A stretch of 11,892 nt of DNA, from contig JBAWEQ010000184.1 of assembly GCA_049591295.1 (NCBI GenBank), positions 1 to 11,892 of the forward strand. Direction: 5' to 3'. The notes below the pieces were generated by a model. The model was not told the DNA's origin. It did no database searches and saw only the letters and a list, made by a program, of their open reading frames with translations. The DNA comes from DTPS01 sp049591295 (GTDB lineage Bacteria > Acidobacteriota > UBA4820 > DSQY01). Shown here piece after piece: positions 5,901-11,892 of the stretch (positions are counted from its first letter, which is position 1; every line of letters starts with the position of its first letter). Made by a program: the position numbers and the translations under genes.

Positions 5901-7787
5901 ATGGGAAGCCAGATCGAGTTTCGGTCCACCACGGGGCAATATCCGGACCTCTTCACGGCGGAGGCCCTGGAGGTGCTGGAGGCCCTCGCGCCGCTGAACG
6001 CCGACCGCCGCGAGGTCATGGCGGCGCGCATCGCGCGCCGGCGCGACCGCCTCGCGAACCACAAGCGTATCGGCTTCCTGCCCGCCGGCTCGCTCATCCC
6101 GAGGACCTCCATCCGCGTGCAGGATGCCCGGGACGGGAGCTTCGAGGGCTTCGAAATCCCACACGACCTTCGCCGCCAGTGGATCCAGGGCACGGGCCCG
6201 GCCACCAAGCCCCGCGCCTCCGTGAAGAGCGGCCTGCGCAACGTGGCCTACGCGCTGCTCTCGGGGGCCGACGGCTGGATGTTCGACGGCGAGGACGCCC
6301 TCGGCCAGGTGGAGACCATGGCCCTCGACAACCAGCGCAACCTCAAGCTCGCCATCGCGAAGGACCCCCTCTTCCTCGAGGTGGCCGAGGAGGTGGCCGC
6401 CGAAATGAACGCCTGGGCCGAAGGTTTCTTCGGCCGGCCCATCATCGCGAACTGGCGCGAGCAGCTCGGCTTCACCACGAAGCTTTTCCGCTGCCGGGGC
6501 CTGCACCTGGACGACCGCCACGTGCGCGAGGCCGGCGGCACGGGCTTCTCCGCCTCCATCGTGGACCTCGTGCTCTACGTGGCTGGCAACCACGAGCGGC
6601 TCCGCGCCGAAGGTTCCTCCGTGGTCCTCTACCTGCCCAAGATCCAGACCGCCGAGGAGGCGGCCCTCTGGAGCGACCTGCTCGCGGCCCTCGAAGGCCA
6701 CCTCGGCCTGGCCGCCGGAACGATCAAGGCCTACGTCCTCGTGGAGCAGATCGAGGCCTGCTTCCAGCTCATGGAGATCCGCGCCGCCCTCGGCCGGCAC
6801 TTCGTGGGCTTCAACACGGGCCGCTGGGACTACATCAACAGCGTCTCCGACGCGCTCTCGTGGGACCCGGAGTTCGTCAACCCCAACATCGATGCCATCG
6901 TCATGACCTACGGCTACATGCGCACCTACGAGGACCGCGTGAGGAGGGCCGTCAACACGCCCGACCGGAGCGGCCGCTTCGCGCTCTGGCAGGGCGGCAT
7001 GGAGACCAACATCCCCGTGGGCACGCCCGAGGGCGTGGCGGCGGGGATGCGGCGGGCCGTGGCCGGGGCCGAGCGAGAGCAGCGCGAGGGCGCGAGCGGC
7101 AAGTGGGTGGCCCACTGGAAGATGGTCCACATCGTGCGCCCCGTGTGGGAGAAGGCAGGCGAGGAGAACCAGCTCGGCCGCCCCTTCCCGCCGCTGACCT
7201 ACACGGTGCAGGACGCCGCCGGCCTCACGCTCCTCGAGCCGGCCCCGCGCACGGTGCGAGGGGCCCGGGACCTTCTGAGCGTGGCGCTCCAGTACGGCAA
7301 CGCCTTCGGCCGCGGCTTCCAGGCGGCGGCCCTCAAGCCCGCCGACTTCTTCGGCGACGACGGCATCCTCTACCTCATGGAGGACATGGCCACGGGCGAG
7401 ATCCGGCTGAGCATCCTCTGGGAGTGGCTCCACAAGGGGGCCCGCCTCACCGAGGACGACGCCCAGACCGGCGTGAAGAAAGGAGCGCCCTTTACCCTGG
7501 CGCTCTTCCAGCGCCTCCTGGAGGAGGAGTACGCCAAGCTCCAGAGGGCGGACAACAGGGATGTGCACGACGACTCGAAGGGCACTACCCTGCCCATCGC
7601 CCGCGCCATCGTGCAGGCCTACGTTGCAGACGAGTTGAAGATGCCCTGGACCGTGGACCTGCTGAACATCAACCTGGACAACCACGACCTCGCGGTGGCG
7701 CGGGAGCGCATCGCGCGCTACCTGGAGGCCTTCAGGCGCGACGGCACGCGCCTTACCGAAAACCTGGATTTCCAAGGAGCCGAATGA
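5901..7787 (+). CDS. aceB: Malate synthase, long A-type (glyoxylate shunt)
   Basis: This 628-residue enzyme condenses glyoxylate with acetyl-CoA to malate and CoA in the cytosol, the second step of the glyoxylate shunt. A-type landmarks are an Arg-rich RCRGLHLDDRHV (197-208, cf. RPRGWHLPEKHV), the LVEQIEACFQLMEI segment with metal ligand E282, GRWDYINS with metal ligand D310, a GGM loop (365-367), WVAH (402-405) and LMEDMATGEI (492-501), whose D495 corresponds to the catalytic base. It is about 80-100 residues longer than E. coli AceB. Some of the excess lies between GEDALGQVE (130-138) and the RCRG motif, and some near the GRPFPPLTYTVQD region. The ATG at 5901 is preceded by GGGAG and gives an ordinary family N-terminus. 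The isocitrate lyase gene lies 126 bases downstream and is presumably co-transcribed. Confidence 0.92.
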   Translation: MGSQIEFRSTTGQYPDLFTAEALEVLEALAPLNADRREVMAARIARRRDRLANHKRIGFLPAGSLIPRTSIRVQDARDGSFEGFEIPHDLRRQWIQGTGPATKPRASVKSGLRNVAYALLSGADGWMFDGEDALGQVETMALDNQRNLKLAIAKDPLFLEVAEEVAAEMNAWAEGFFGRPIIANWREQLGFTTKLFRCRGLHLDDRHVREAGGTGFSASIVDLVLYVAGNHERLRAEGSSVVLYLPKIQTAEEAALWSDLLAALEGHLGLAAGTIKAYVLVEQIEACFQLMEIRAALGRHFVGFNTGRWDYINSVSDALSWDPEFVNPNIDAIVMTYGYMRTYEDRVRRAVNTPDRSGRFALWQGGMETNIPVGTPEGVAAGMRRAVAGAEREQREGASGKWVAHWKMVHIVRPVWEKAGEENQLGRPFPPLTYTVQDAAGLTLLEPAPRTVRGARDLLSVALQYGNAFGRGFQAAALKPADFFGDDGILYLMEDMATGEIRLSILWEWLHKGARLTEDDAQTGVKKGAPFTLALFQRLLEEEYAKLQRADNRDVHDDSKGTTLPIARAIVQAYVADELKMPWTVDLLNINLDNHDLAVARERIARYLEAFRRDGTRLTENLDFQGAE

Positions 7788-7885
7788 CGACTCAGGACGA
7801 GCCGGAAGAGAGGGACGTGAACCGCCATTCCGGAGATCGCGGCGAGTCCACACGTCCCTCCGAGAGGAAGACGGTTAACGCATAG
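7784..7885 (+). CDS. Possible 33-aa ORF between malate synthase and isocitrate lyase
   Basis: The ATG at 7784 overlaps the malate synthase stop as ATGA. A perfect AAGGAG (7774-7779) lies 4 bases upstream. The frame ends at TAG (7883-7885), giving 33 residues. The peptide is very hydrophilic (many Glu, Asp, Arg, Thr and Ser), with no hydrophobic stretch and no recognised family. It fills most of the 126-bp gap to isocitrate lyase. The Shine-Dalgarno and stop-start overlap are the kind seen in coupled genes, but the codons are less GC3-rich than in the flanking enzymes, and the AAGGAG lies in Q-G-A codons of malate synthase and may be accidental. Confidence 0.35.
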   Translation: MTTQDEPEERDVNRHSGDRGESTRPSERKTVNA

Positions 7886-7913
7886 CCTAATAGCGATGCG
7901 AGGAGACGGAGCC

Positions 7914-10172
7914 ATGGACACGTTGGAACAGGACGTCGCCGCAGCCCGGACCTGGATGGAGAGCCCACGCTTCGACGGCATCACGCGCCTCTACACGGCG
8001 CGCCAGGTGGTGGAGCAGCGCGGGACCATCCCCCACGACTACACGGTGGCGAGGGATGCCGCGGCGGCCTTCTACGACCGCCTGCTCCATCTCTTCGCCG
8101 AGCGCCGGAGCATCACCACCTTCGGCCCCTATTCCCCCGGCCAGGCGGTGACGATCAAGCGGATGGGGATCGAGGGCATCTACCTCGGCGGCTGGGCCAC
8201 CTCCGCCAAGGGCTCCACCGCCGAAGACCCGGGCTCGGACCTGGCGAGCTACCCGCTGAGCCAGGTTCCCGAGGAGGCGGCGGGACTCGTGCGCGCCCTT
8301 CTAGCGGCCGACCGGAACCAGCAGTTCCTCCGCTCGCACATGAGCGAGAAGCAGCGCGCCGAGACGCCCGCCGTCGACTACCGTCCCTTCATCATCGCCG
8401 ACGCCGACACGGGCCACGGCGGCGATCCGCACGTGCGCAACCTCATCCGCCGCTTCGTGGAGGCCGGCGTGCCTGGCTACCACATCGAGGACCAGCGCCC
8501 AGGCACCAAGAAGTGCGGCCACCAGGGCGGCAAGGTGCTCGTGCCCTCGGACGAGCAGATCAAGCGCCTCAACGCGGCGCGCTTCCAGCTCGACGTGATG
8601 GGCGTGCCGGGGATCATCGTGGCCCGCACCGACGCCGAGGCCGCGAACCTCCTCGACAGCCGGGGAGACGAGCGCGACCAGCCCTTCATCCTCGGCTCCA
8701 CCAACGTCAACATGCCCAGCTACAAGGCGGCCTTCCTGGCGCTCATGCGGCGCTTCCACCGCCTCGTGATGACCGTGCTCAACGGCCACCTGCTCTATGC
8801 CCTCAGCGACGACGAGCTCGACGCCGCCGACGCCTGGCTCGACCGCACGGGCCTCTCGCCGCAGGCCGTGGAGAGCGTGGCGGCCTTCAAGAAGAGGCCG
8901 GACGCCCCCGTGGACGGACTCTTCGACAAAGTGGCCTCTCACTTCCTGGAGATCTGGGAGGCGGAGGCGGGCCTGGAGACCTACGGCGAGGCCGTGGCCG
9001 AGGTGCTGGAGTTCCGCGCCAACGAGGGCGAGGCGCTGGAGACGAGCGTGGAGGAGTGGCGCCGCTTCGCGCGCACCGCCTCCCTCTACGCCGCGCGCAA
9101 GAAGGCGCGCTCATTGGGGGTCAACATCGTGTGGGACTGCGAACACGCCAAGACGCCCGAGGGCTACTACCAGGTGCGCGGTGGCATCGAGTACGCCATC
9201 GCCAAGTCGCTCGCGGCCGCGCCCTTCGCCGACCTGCTCTGGATGGAGACCGCCACCGCCAACCTCGCCGACGCCCGCCGCTTCGCCGAGGCGATCCACG
9301 GGCAGTATCCCGGCAAGATGCTCGCCTACAACCTCTCGCCCTCCTTCAACTGGGACTCCACGGGCATGAGCGACGACGACATGCGCCGCTTCCCCGAGGA
9401 GCTGGGGAAGCTGGGCTTCGTCTTCAACTTCATCACCTACGGCGGCCACCAGATCGACGGCCTCGCCTCCGAGGAGTTCGCCACGGCGCTCAGGCAGGAC
9501 GGCATGCTCGCCCTCGCCCGCGTGCAGCGCAAGCTGCGCCTCGTGGAGTCCCCCTACCGCACGCCCCAGACGCTGGTGGGCGGACCGCGCCTGGACGCCG
9601 CGCTGGCCGCCTCCTCCGGCCGCACGGCCACCACCAAGGCCATGGGCAAGGGCTCCACCCAGCACCAGCACCTCATCCAGACCGAGGTGCCCAAGAAGCT
9701 GCTGGAGGAGTGGCTGGCCCTCTGGAGCGAGCACTACCGCCTGCCCGGCCCCCTGCGCGTGGAGCTGCGGCCGCAGCGCGCCGGCTCGGAGCTGCTCGAG
9801 CTGGCGCTCGTGAGCCGGGGGAGCGACAAGGAGGCCAACGTCATCTTTGCCCCCATCCAGGACCGCCGCGGCCGCACCATCCTCTCCGTGCGCGACCAGA
9901 ACACCTTCGACGAGAAGCTCCGCAAGAAGCGCCTCATGACCCTCATCCACCTCTTCCTCGTCCACCGCTACAAGGCCGACTCGGTCCACTACGTGACACC
10001 CACCGAGGACAACCAGTACCAGACGGCCAAGATGAAGAGCCACGGCATCTTCAGCGAGGTCAAGACGGAGGTGGGCCAGATCATCGTCGCGGACGTCAAC
10101 CACCCCCGCATCGCCGAACTCCTTGCTCCCGACCGCGTCCAGCTCGGCAAGCTCATCCGCAAGGAGGGGTGA
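7914..10172 (+). CDS. aceA: Isocitrate lyase, long ICL2-type
   Basis: The 752-residue enzyme cleaves isocitrate to succinate and glyoxylate. Catalytic signatures are ADADTGHGG (162-170, metal-binding aspartates D163 and D165), HIEDQ (190-194), KKCGHQGGKV (199-208, nucleophile C201), WMET (443-446) and SPSFNW (475-480). KKCGHQ instead of KKCGHM, the long helical insertion (about 245-410) and the C-terminal domain (about 600-752) mark the long ICL2 class known from Mycobacterium tuberculosis AceA (about 766 residues), rather than the usual class of about 430 residues. In mycobacterial ICL2 the C-terminal domain mediates activation by acetyl-CoA or propionyl-CoA, so similar allostery is plausible here. 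The ATG at 7914 is supported by AGGAG (7901-7905) 8 bases upstream; an ATG at 7896 has no Shine-Dalgarno. It is downstream of malate synthase in one operon. No aceK is in the window. Confidence 0.94.
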   Translation: MDTLEQDVAAARTWMESPRFDGITRLYTARQVVEQRGTIPHDYTVARDAAAAFYDRLLHLFAERRSITTFGPYSPGQAVTIKRMGIEGIYLGGWATSAKGSTAEDPGSDLASYPLSQVPEEAAGLVRALLAADRNQQFLRSHMSEKQRAETPAVDYRPFIIADADTGHGGDPHVRNLIRRFVEAGVPGYHIEDQRPGTKKCGHQGGKVLVPSDEQIKRLNAARFQLDVMGVPGIIVARTDAEAANLLDSRGDERDQPFILGSTNVNMPSYKAAFLALMRRFHRLVMTVLNGHLLYALSDDELDAADAWLDRTGLSPQAVESVAAFKKRPDAPVDGLFDKVASHFLEIWEAEAGLETYGEAVAEVLEFRANEGEALETSVEEWRRFARTASLYAARKKARSLGVNIVWDCEHAKTPEGYYQVRGGIEYAIAKSLAAAPFADLLWMETATANLADARRFAEAIHGQYPGKMLAYNLSPSFNWDSTGMSDDDMRRFPEELGKLGFVFNFITYGGHQIDGLASEEFATALRQDGMLALARVQRKLRLVESPYRTPQTLVGGPRLDAALAASSGRTATTKAMGKGSTQHQHLIQTEVPKKLLEEWLALWSEHYRLPGPLRVELRPQRAGSELLELALVSRGSDKEANVIFAPIQDRRGRTILSVRDQNTFDEKLRKKRLMTLIHLFLVHRYKADSVHYVTPTEDNQYQTAKMKSHGIFSEVKTEVGQIIVADVNHPRIAELLAPDRVQLGKLIRKEG

Positions 10173-10203
10173 GGGCGGAATGCGGAAAAACGGGGAATCA
10201 CCA

Positions 10204-10227
10204 CAGAGACACAGAGGCACAGAGGCG
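10204..10227 (+). repeat. Tandem octamers of the CAGAGRCR type
   Basis: Three consecutive 8-mers, CAGAGACA, CAGAGGCA and CAGAGGCG, are preceded by ACCA. From memory, this ACCACAGAGACACAGAGG-like sequence recurs between genes in many unrelated bacterial genomes and gives rise to spurious HHRDTEAQR-type frames, as the overlapping frame does here. Its function is unknown. Confidence 0.6.
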
Positions 10228-10354
10228 GAAGGAGGAAGAAAGAGCACTGGCCACGGAGGATAGGCGGGAAGGACGCTGGAAGAGGGATTGGGAAGGGGGC
10301 TGGAGACGAGAGACCAAAAGGCCAATGCGCCGCCGTTGCCGCCACCTCCATTCG

Positions 10355-10381
10355 CCGAGGAGACGCGGAGGTCGCGGAGAG
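10355..10381 (+). repeat. Tandem nonamers of the CGCGGAGRN type
   Basis: Three consecutive 9-mers, CCGAGGAGA, CGCGGAGGT and CGCGGAGAG, resemble the CAGAGRCR cluster 130 bases upstream but are GC-richer. The two clusters appear to be variants of one purine-rich repeat family in the same orientation. Confidence 0.5.
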
Positions 10382-10472
10382 AGGCTGGATGACGCCGGAA
10401 GGTGCGGTATGAGCGGAGTCGCCCACGCCGTGGGGACTGTGCGGGGTTAGATAGGAGTCCATGGAGGTCCCA

Positions 10473-11156
10473 ATGGTGAGAAGAACGGCCACCGCGCTCC
10501 TGAGCTTCCTCTTGCTGGCTTCCGGGCTCGTACTCTACGGTCAGACCGGCACCGCCCGCGCCCAGGAGATCATCGAGAGAGTCCTCGCCTCGAACGGGGC
10601 CTTCATGAAAGCCCACGGCCCCGCCCATTTCAAACCCCTCGTCGAGGGGCAGCACCCTCAGATCACCCTGATCACGTGCAGCGACTCCAGGATTCAGATG
10701 CACGCCCTCGACGCCATGCCCGATGGCGAGGTCTTCGTCATCCGCGACATCGGCAACCAGCTCGCGACGTGCGAAGGTTCGGTGGAGTATGGCGTGCACC
10801 ACCTCCACACCCCCGTCCTCCTCATCGTGGGGCACGTCCGCTGCGGGGCCGTCAAGGCCGCCATGGGGGACTACTCCGGGGAGCCGCCCGCGATCAGGCG
10901 GGAACTCGGCACGCTGAAGCTCAAGAAAGGCGGGAGCTGGCTGGACGAGGTCCGGGCCAACGTCAACGCTCAAGTGAGGGCCGCCATGGCCCTCTTCCGC
11001 GAGGAGATCAAGGCGGGCACCCTCACCGTCATCGGGGCCGTCTATGACTTCGCCGACGACCTCAAGCAGGGCAGCGGCAGGCTCGTCGTCATCAACGTCA
11101 ACGGCGACACCAGCCCGGCCGAGATCCATGCGTTCCTCGCCCCGCCCAAGAAGTAG
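10473..11156 (+). CDS. Secreted beta-class carbonic anhydrase
   Basis: The 227-residue protein has a classical signal peptide: RR at 3-4, hydrophobic core about 8-22, and an ARA-Q site after residue 30. A beta-carbonic anhydrase domain (about 32-225) follows. Zinc ligands are C69 in TCSDSR (68-73), H121 and C124 in GHVRCGA (120-126). D71 and R73 form the conserved dyad. The enzyme would interconvert CO2 and bicarbonate in the periplasm or outside the cell, whereas most beta-class enzymes are cytoplasmic. The usual RNAGN loop reads RDIGN (91-95), a departure near the active site. The start at 10473 is preferred: GGAGG (10463-10467) lies 5 bases upstream and the signal peptide then begins normally. 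An ATG at 10461 would add four residues, with AGGAG only 3 bases away. It appears to be a single gene, not visibly linked to the operon upstream. Confidence 0.88.
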   Translation: MVRRTATALLSFLLLASGLVLYGQTGTARAQEIIERVLASNGAFMKAHGPAHFKPLVEGQHPQITLITCSDSRIQMHALDAMPDGEVFVIRDIGNQLATCEGSVEYGVHHLHTPVLLIVGHVRCGAVKAAMGDYSGEPPAIRRELGTLKLKKGGSWLDEVRANVNAQVRAAMALFREEIKAGTLTVIGAVYDFADDLKQGSGRLVVINVNGDTSPAEIHAFLAPPKK

Positions 11157-11176
11157 ACCGGGTTCCGGCCCCGTCT
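11155..11176 (+). terminator. Candidate terminator hairpin after carbonic anhydrase
   Basis: AGACCGGG (11155-11162) and CCCCGTCT (11169-11176) pair at seven of eight positions around a TTCCGG loop, beginning in the stop codon itself. There is no downstream T-run, so intrinsic termination is uncertain. The remaining gap to the kinase gene (to 11276) shows no clear promoter. Confidence 0.35.
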
Positions 11177-11276
11177 GCTCATCGGTCCGCACCCGCTGAA
11201 ATTATTCCAGCGAGAAGCGTGTTCCCCAAGCAGCATCCAGAGATGCGATCTTCTGAATTTGTCCGGAGGCGCAGAC

Positions 11277-11892
11277 ATGCCCTTGACGAGCGGTACCCGG
11301 CTGGGCCCCTACGAGATTCTCTCTCCGCTGGGCGCGGGCGGGATGGGGGAGGTGTACCGGGCGAAGGACACGCGGCTGGACCGCGAGGTGGCGGTCAAGG
11401 TGCTGCCGGCGGCGCTGGCCTCGAACCCGGATTTCAGACAGCGCTTCGAGCGGGAGGCGAAGACCATCTCGAGCCTGAACCACGCGGCCATCTGCGCGCT
11501 GTACGACGTGGGGCACCAGGAGGGGGTGGACTACCTGGTGATGGAGCTGCTGGAGGGGGAGACGCTGGCGGAGCGGCTGAAGCGCGGGCCGCTGCCGGCG
11601 GAGCAGGTGCAGCGGTACGGGATCCAGATCGCGGAGGCGCTCGACAGCGCGCACCGGCACGGGCTGGTGCACCGGGACCTGAAGCCTGGGAACATCATGC
11701 TGACGCCCTCCGGTGCGAAGCTGATGGACTTCGGGCTGGCGAAGCCGGGCGCGGCCCCGCAGGGCGGCTCGTCGCTGACGGCCATGCCGACGCAGAGCAC
11801 GCCGCTGACGGCGGAGGGGACGCTGGTCGGCACCTTCCAGTACATGTCGCCGGAGCAGATCGAGGGGAGGGAAGCCGACGCGCGCAGCGACA
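11277..11892 (+). CDS. PknB-type Ser/Thr protein kinase, N-terminal part (cut by window end)
   Basis: The first 205 residues of an open frame are visible and continue past the window. Hanks-type kinase motifs are all present: P-loop GAGGMGEV (19-26), VAVK with K41, alpha-C Glu60, HRDLKPGN (132-139, catalytic D134), DFG (151-153) and the activation segment ending GTFQYMSPEQ (185-194). The activation loop is Ser/Thr-rich (165-182), suitable for autophosphorylation. The kinase domain is cytoplasmic; in the bacterial family it is usually followed by a membrane helix and sensor repeats (PASTA, WD40, TPR or similar), which cannot be seen here. The ATG has GGAGG (11265-11269) 7 bases upstream. The style is common in Acidobacteriota, where such kinases are highly expanded. 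G/C-ending codons dominate, with a marked preference for CTG, GAG and GCG. Confidence 0.92.
   Translation, partial: MPLTSGTRLGPYEILSPLGAGGMGEVYRAKDTRLDREVAVKVLPAALASNPDFRQRFEREAKTISSLNHAAICALYDVGHQEGVDYLVMELLEGETLAERLKRGPLPAEQVQRYGIQIAEALDSAHRHGLVHRDLKPGNIMLTPSGAKLMDFGLAKPGAAPQGGSSLTAMPTQSTPLTAEGTLVGTFQYMSPEQIEGREADARSD

Larger units (their letters stand above)
10173..10472. other. Purine-rich intergenic region without a gene
   Basis: This stretch of about 300 bp between isocitrate lyase and carbonic anhydrase has no ORF with coding character. On the plus strand it is strikingly purine-rich from about 10200 to 10320, with a marked drop in the G/C third-position pattern seen in genes. It contains two clusters of short tandem repeats (10204-10227 and 10355-10381). 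I see no clear promoter for the carbonic anhydrase gene or terminator for the operon. Confidence 0.6.

Noticed and set aside
5715..7853. 712-codon minus-strand open frame antisense to malate synthase
   Set aside because: It mirrors the strongly G/C third-position pattern of the real gene. Its product is low-complexity and Val/Gly/His-rich, with no family features.
5840..7885. 681-codon frame overlapping malate synthase in another phase
   Set aside because: The bulk is an Arg/Pro-rich shadow. Only its last 33 codons, with their own ATG and Shine-Dalgarno, were kept as a candidate small ORF.
10195..10385. Possible CRISPR array
   Set aside because: The repeat units are only 8-9 bases, directly adjacent without spacers, and not identical.
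8513..10450. 645-codon plus-strand frame overlapping isocitrate lyase
   Set aside because: It is an out-of-phase shadow, Arg/Pro/Gly-rich, and continues through the intergenic repeat, giving the familiar spurious HHRDTEAQR stretch.
9111..11192. 693-codon minus-strand open frame across isocitrate lyase, the gap and carbonic anhydrase
   Set aside because: It spans two well-supported plus-strand genes and an intergenic repeat. Its product has the typical antisense composition of GC-rich genes.

Overview
The window looks like a chromosomal segment of a high-GC, Gram-negative-type bacterium. An LpxH-like phosphoesterase points to lipid A chemistry, and there is an exported enzyme with a classical signal peptide. 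The PknB-type Ser/Thr kinase with a GAGGMGEV P-loop is a style abundant in Acidobacteriota, and also found in Myxococcota and related phyla. Acidobacteriota is my best guess, from gene style only; no marker gene is present. Third codon positions are strongly G/C, which creates many long spurious antisense frames.

Layout, left to right. Positions 1-371 hold a short non-coding stretch and a possible 48-residue ORF. Its stop overlaps the GTG start of an LpxH-like metallophosphoesterase (368-1243, +). A membrane sensor histidine kinase follows (1472-2980, +); its ATPase domain looks intact but its H-box carries Gln instead of the phospho-accepting His. It converges on a leftward pair: a TauE/SafE permease (4674-3766) and a TIGR02186-type membrane-anchored partner (3769-2996). 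The pair shares an ATGA overlap and is preceded by a good sigma70-like promoter. Two more leftward genes, a DUF4342 protein (5620-5339) and a MmcQ/YjbR protein (5250-4912), lie divergent from the next block.

That block is a glyoxylate-shunt operon: malate synthase (5901-7787, +), then a long ICL2-type isocitrate lyase (7914-10172, +). A 33-codon ORF with a strong Shine-Dalgarno sequence may lie between them. Together the two enzymes convert isocitrate plus acetyl-CoA to succinate plus malate, allowing growth on acetate or fatty acids. An intergenic region of about 300 bp follows, with two clusters of short purine-rich tandem repeats. Then come a secreted beta-carbonic anhydrase (10473-11156, +) and the N-terminal kinase domain of a Ser/Thr protein kinase cut off by the window end (11277-11892, +).

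I found no CRISPR array, tRNA, rRNA, transposase, phage gene or recognisable defence locus. The most interesting items are the His-less histidine kinase, the ICL2-type glyoxylate operon with its candidate small ORF, and the purine-rich repeats.
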